The position numbers were made by a program, and so were the translations under genes. From Actinomycetales bacterium (GTDB taxonomy: Bacteria > Actinomycetota > Actinomycetes > Actinomycetales > Microbacteriaceae), in assembly GCA_015655255.1 (NCBI GenBank), contig JAATFJ010000127.1, positions 1-7,967 of the forward strand: a stretch of 7,967 bases of DNA, read 5' to 3'. The notes under the pieces are model-generated. The model ran no database searches. It was not told where the DNA came from and worked only from the letters and a program-made list of their open reading frames with translations. The first letter of the stretch is position 1; every line of letters begins with the position of its first letter. Below, one piece after another: positions 5,185 through 7,967 of this stretch.

Positions 5185-6354
5185 ATGAGCAAGAGCCCCT
5201 TCAGCCCGGGATACAACCGCATGCCGCTCGTCTTCGGCGGGCATGAGCGTGTGGTCGCCGAGTTCGACAACGTCTTCGAGAACTGCGACCTGGGGGAGAA
5301 CCAATCGGTGCTCCTGTCCGGGCTCCGCGGTGCCGGGAAGACCTCGATGATGGGCGTCCTCGCTGACCTCGCGACGGGCCACGACTGGCTCGTCATCCGT
5401 GAGAACGCGAGCCGAGGCCTCATGAACCGCATCATGGGCACGGCGATCCCCAAGGCGCTGAGCGGACTCACGCGCGAATCCCGGATGCGCCTCATCGACC
5501 TCGGCATCTGGAACTTCTCCGCCGGATTCGAGTTCGTCGACCGCGTCCGCGAGGTCGAGCCGCTCCTCCGCCACGATCTCGTCGCGCTGGCGCAGAGCTA
5601 CCGCGGCATCCTCATCCTCATCGACGAGGTCTCGTCCACGCGCGTCGCCCTGCAGGAACTCTCCCGGCTCGCCCTGGAGATCTCCCACGCGATCGAGGAG
5701 GCGATCAACCTCGTCGTCGTCTTCGCGGGCGTCAAGATCGATCTCGACGAGCTCGTCGACCAGCCCCATATGACCTTCCTTCGCCGCTCCCGGCGCATCG
5801 ACTTCCAACGACTCGACCCTGCGGCGACACGGAAGGTCCTCCGCGAGACGGCTCGCATCGGTGGCCGCGAGTTCGCGCTCGATGCGGAGGACTGCCTCAT
5901 CGCCGCCTCGCAGGGATACCCCTACCTCGTGCAGCTCGCGGGCGATTTCGCCTGGCGCGAGGATCCCGACGCCGACCTCATCACTCTCGCTGACGCCGAG
6001 GCGGCGAGCGTCAAGGCCATCGACGCCGTCGAAGACCGCGTGATCGGCAGCGTCTACCGCGACCTCTCCGCCCGCGACCAGGACTTCCTCGCGGCGATGG
6101 CGCAGGATGACGGGCCCTCGAAGATGGGCGACATCGTCGAGCGCATGGGTGTGACCAAGCAGTACGGCCAGATCTATAAGCAGCGCCTCATCGACAGCGG
6201 CTATGTCTTCGCCGTCGGGCGACGCGGGTACGTGGACATCGCCTTGCCCTACCTTCGCGAGTACGTCCGCGCCCGCGGGCGGGATGAGGGCGAGGCGCGC
6301 AGGAGGGAGAGCTCCGGCTGGGAGGACTTCCCGCCTCCCCCGCGTCCCGTGTGA
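5185..6354 (+). CDS. AAA-type ATP-binding protein with C-terminal winged-helix region
   Basis: The product is 389 residues. The start is set by AGGAGG. Residues 38-60 hold the Walker A motif GLRGAGKT (46-53, Lys52 and Thr53), and ILILIDEVSS (142-151) is Walker B with Asp147 and Glu148. The strand LVVVFAGVK (177-184) resembles the strand before a sensor region in ORC/Cdc6- and TniB-like ATPases. A helical lid follows (about 205-255, with ASQGYPYLVQLAGDFAW). Residues about 290-360 (LSARDQDFL, MGDIVERMGVT, QRLIDSGYVFAVGRRGYVDIA) look like a winged helix-turn-helix. The tail is charged and then proline-rich. Relatives are annotated only as AAA family or ATP-binding proteins; the cellular role is unknown. 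A DNA-linked ATP-dependent switch is an inference from domain order. It is monocistronic, with a palindrome over its promoter, so autoregulation is possible. No toxin, transposase or nuclease partner adjoins it. Confidence 0.88.
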   Translation: MSKSPFSPGYNRMPLVFGGHERVVAEFDNVFENCDLGENQSVLLSGLRGAGKTSMMGVLADLATGHDWLVIRENASRGLMNRIMGTAIPKALSGLTRESRMRLIDLGIWNFSAGFEFVDRVREVEPLLRHDLVALAQSYRGILILIDEVSSTRVALQELSRLALEISHAIEEAINLVVVFAGVKIDLDELVDQPHMTFLRRSRRIDFQRLDPAATRKVLRETARIGGREFALDAEDCLIAASQGYPYLVQLAGDFAWREDPDADLITLADAEAASVKAIDAVEDRVIGSVYRDLSARDQDFLAAMAQDDGPSKMGDIVERMGVTKQYGQIYKQRLIDSGYVFAVGRRGYVDIALPYLREYVRARGRDEGEARRRESSGWEDFPPPPRPV

Positions 6355-6364
6355 ATGTGTGGAT

Positions 6365-6396
6365 GGTGGCCGGGAGGGACGCGCCTCCCGGCCACC
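6365..6396. terminator. Hairpin terminator shared by two convergent genes
   Basis: GGTGGCCGGGAGG (6365-6377) pairs perfectly with 6384-6396 around a 6-base loop, a 13-bp GC-rich stem. It begins 10 bases after the ATPase stop codon and ends 9 bases before the dehydrogenase stop codon on the other strand, so it can serve both directions. There is no strong U-run, as is common for actinobacterial terminators. Confidence 0.75.
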
Positions 6397-6405
6397 CGCG
6401 CGATA

Positions 6406-7362
6406 TCAGTCCTCGTAGACCGCGATCTGGCGGCCGATGACGCCGCCCTTGTGCAACCGATCCAGGGCGTCGGGGATGTCGGCCTGGGTGATGAGGTTCA
6501 TCGGCGGGTTCAGGTCGCCGGAGCGCATGAGCGCGTAGAGGGCCTCGAGGTCCTCCTTCGTCCCCGACTTCGACCCGCGGATCGTGAGCTGGTTGATGAT
6601 GATGGGGTAGGTGTTGATGGTCGACTCCAGCCGCCCCATCCCCACCTGCACGAGCGTGCCGAACTCGGCGAGGGTCTCGATCGCGGCCGAGGTCGTCGTG
6701 CCGAAACCGGCGTAGTCGACGATGATCTCCAGGCCCTTGTCCGTGAACTCGGTGATCGACTCGGCGACACCCGCGAGGCCGATCTCGTCGGCGAGCTTGC
6801 GGGTCTCGGTGTTCACATCCGCGGCATACACCTCGGCACCCAGCAGCACCGCGACGCGCGCACCGATGTAGCCGAGGCCGCCCAGGCCGATGACGCCGAC
6901 CTTCTTGCCCTTCGCGGCGCCACCGACGGCGACCATCGCATGGTACGACGTGAGTCCGGCATCGGTCGCCATGGCGCCGAGCTCGAAGCTCACCTCATCG
7001 GGAAGGTGCACGAGGTTCGCGTCGGTGGCCTTGATCTGAGGACCGAAACCGCCGTCCCACTGGCCGTAGCCGATGGCATCGCCGTCGGGCATGATGGGGG
7101 ACAGTCCGACGCGGTCGCCGACCTTCCAGTGCTCCATGCCCTCGCCGACCTCGGTGATGACACCCGCGTTCTCGTGGCCCAGCGTCATGGGGATGCGCGG
7201 GAAGAGGGGCATCCAGCCCGGATCCTCCAGCGCACTAACATCGGAGTGGCACACACCCGCGGCCTTGACCCGGACGACGACCTCACCGGGACCGGCATGC
7301 GGCTCGGCGACCTCTTCGAGGGTGAGCGGCTGATCGGTTCCGTGGAAACGCCATGACTTCAT
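6406..7362 (-). CDS. Zinc-dependent alcohol dehydrogenase (MDR superfamily), without structural-zinc loop
   Basis: The product is 318 residues, shorter than classical alcohol dehydrogenases (about 340-375). The GroES-like domain holds GVCHSD with Cys38 (catalytic zinc) and GHEN with His63 and Glu64. After GDRVG (82-86) the four-cysteine structural-zinc loop is absent, which explains the short length. The third catalytic-zinc position, usually Cys, reads Asp134 in MATDAGLTSYHA, a variation known in part of the family. The nucleotide-binding motif GLGGLG is at 159-164, with Asp182 at the end of the second strand, which favours NAD(H) over NADP(H). It probably interconverts an alcohol and an aldehyde or ketone; the substrate is unknown. 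The start ATG at 7362 has an AGAGGA ribosome-binding site 7 bases upstream. It is convergent with the ATPase gene across a shared terminator. Confidence 0.92.
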   Translation of the reverse strand: MKSWRFHGTDQPLTLEEVAEPHAGPGEVVVRVKAAGVCHSDVSALEDPGWMPLFPRIPMTLGHENAGVITEVGEGMEHWKVGDRVGLSPIMPDGDAIGYGQWDGGFGPQIKATDANLVHLPDEVSFELGAMATDAGLTSYHAMVAVGGAAKGKKVGVIGLGGLGYIGARVAVLLGAEVYAADVNTETRKLADEIGLAGVAESITEFTDKGLEIIVDYAGFGTTTSAAIETLAEFGTLVQVGMGRLESTINTYPIIINQLTIRGSKSGTKEDLEALYALMRSGDLNPPMNLITQADIPDALDRLHKGGVIGRQIAVYED

Positions 7363-7445
7363 GAGGGGATCCTCTTCTCTCGCTGCCTCCTCCGGTGCGC
7401 GGGGAAGCGGTTACCGGGGCAACGTGCAGCGCCATTGCCGCAACT

Positions 7446-7451
7446 ATTCTA
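7446..7451 (-). promoter_or_regulatory. Candidate -10 element for the alcohol dehydrogenase
   Basis: On the minus strand 7451-7446 reads TAGAAT, in the only AT-rich part of the gap between the dehydrogenase and the next gene upstream. It would give a leader of about 75 bases. No -35 element is evident at 16-18 bases, so the call is weak. Confidence 0.3.
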
Positions 7452-7511
7452 CAAGTGTTGATTGCGGGGAGGGCGGGGTGTCTGAGCGATGGCGGGGCCG
7501 TTGCAGCCCGC

Positions 7512-7967
7512 TCACGGTGAGGGAACGATGCCCCGTACGGCGGCCGTGATCGTCTCGCCCGACGACTGGGCGATGACGATGACGGACGCCTCACCGCCCG
7601 CCCAGGAATCGGAGTCCGCGGCAAGCCGCAGAGTCCCACCGGTCGCGTCGGAGGCATCCGTCCGGCAGACCACCTCGCCGCTGCCCGTGCATGTCCAGCC
7701 TTCCGGTGCGCCGACAAGTTGCACCCCGTCTGGGAGGAAGACCGTCATGTCCTCGATGACCCACTCGTGGCCCGGCACGTCGAAGGCCACCTCGAGGGTC
7801 GTGCCGTCCGATGCAGCGCTCGCCGAGATCTCCGCGGCGGGGCGCTCCGAGCCCGGCGATGCATCGGGAAGAGTGACGACGGCCGGATGCAGAAGCGCGA
7901 AACCCACGACGAACGCGCCGCCGAGGACAAGGCCGGCACCAAGAGCGATGGCCGTGATGATGCGCCC
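7512..7967 (-). CDS. Membrane-anchored protein with DUF11-like extracytoplasmic domain, C-terminal part (runs off right edge)
   Basis: The last 151 residues are visible. The frame stays open to base 7967 with no ATG, so the start lies outside; a GTG at 7907 would begin inside the hydrophobic stretch and is unlikely. Visible residues 3-26 (IITAIALG to VGFALL) form one transmembrane segment. The remainder is a small, probably beta-rich domain: VFLPDGVQLVGAPEGWTCTG, Cys93 and Cys101 spaced to form a disulfide, and GGTLRLAADSDSWAGGEASV. The LPDGV...GWTCTG...VVCRT pattern is like the DUF11 conserved repeat of surface proteins, so an extracytoplasmic location is likely. It is read in the same direction as the dehydrogenase, 149 bases upstream of it, and probably in a separate transcript given the -10 box in between. 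The function is unknown. Confidence 0.75.
   Translation of the reverse strand, partial: GRIITAIALGAGLVLGGAFVVGFALLHPAVVTLPDASPGSERPAAEISASAASDGTTLEVAFDVPGHEWVIEDMTVFLPDGVQLVGAPEGWTCTGSGEVVCRTDASDATGGTLRLAADSDSWAGGEASVIVIAQSSGETITAAVRGIVPSP

Noticed and set aside
4735..5808. Long minus-strand frame spanning the NIPSNAP gene and part of the ATPase gene
   Set aside because: It is a chance open frame across two real genes in other frames; the product shows no domain and is dominated by Asp, Glu and Arg.
6355..7356. Open frame of 333 codons on the plus strand opposite the alcohol dehydrogenase
   Set aside because: The minus strand encodes a complete dehydrogenase with zinc and NAD motifs; the plus-strand frame is a GC-bias shadow that starts inside the shared terminator.
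7438..7467. Imperfect dyad CCGCAA / TTGCGG around the dehydrogenase promoter region
   Set aside because: A 6-bp match with an 18-base gap is not enough to claim an operator, though it overlaps the candidate -10 box.

Overview
This window is high-GC DNA with GC-rich third codon positions and many promoters of the TANNNT type placed 6-7 bases before a start codon (leaderless transcription). Together with the protein families seen, this points to an actinobacterial chromosome, most likely Microbacteriaceae (a Microbacterium-like organism). The taxonomic call is an inference from gene content and base use, not from a marker gene.

Layout. (1) 1-609, minus: the first 203 residues of a secreted or envelope protein that looks like the DUF6049 family; it runs off the left edge. 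(2) 718-2313, plus, divergent from it: a three-part SAM-dependent methyltransferase with a leaderless start. (3) 2314-2609: a gene-free interval holding a degenerate GC-rich tandem repeat, a nested four-unit palindrome and a purine-rich tract. (4) 2610-3665, plus: a flavin-dependent oxidoreductase of the bacterial-luciferase (LLM) class. (5) 3701-3758: a second large palindrome with a 24-bp stem. (6) 3885-4688, plus: an alpha/beta hydrolase whose base and codon use differ from its neighbours. (7) 4761-5075, minus: a small NIPSNAP-type protein, leaderless. (8) 5185-6354, plus: a AAA-type ATPase with a C-terminal winged-helix region, preceded by an AT-rich 40-bp palindrome overlapping its promoter. 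(9) 6365-6396: a strong hairpin terminator shared by two convergent genes. (10) 6406-7362, minus: a zinc-dependent alcohol dehydrogenase lacking the structural-zinc loop. (11) 7512-7967, minus: the C-terminal part of a membrane-anchored protein with a DUF11-like beta-sandwich; its N-terminus lies beyond the right edge.

The genes do not form one operon. Almost every one has its own promoter or is separated from its neighbours by palindromes. The stretch from about 2.3 to 7.5 kb reads as a patchwork of single-gene metabolic or stress modules (LLM oxidoreductase, hydrolase, NIPSNAP protein, alcohol dehydrogenase), plus one orphan ATPase. No CRISPR array, tRNA, rRNA, transposase, integrase or recognisable multi-gene defence system is visible. 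The most interesting signals are non-coding: the palindrome in the ATPase promoter, the two intergenic palindromic elements that bracket the LLM gene, and the repeated use of leaderless starts.
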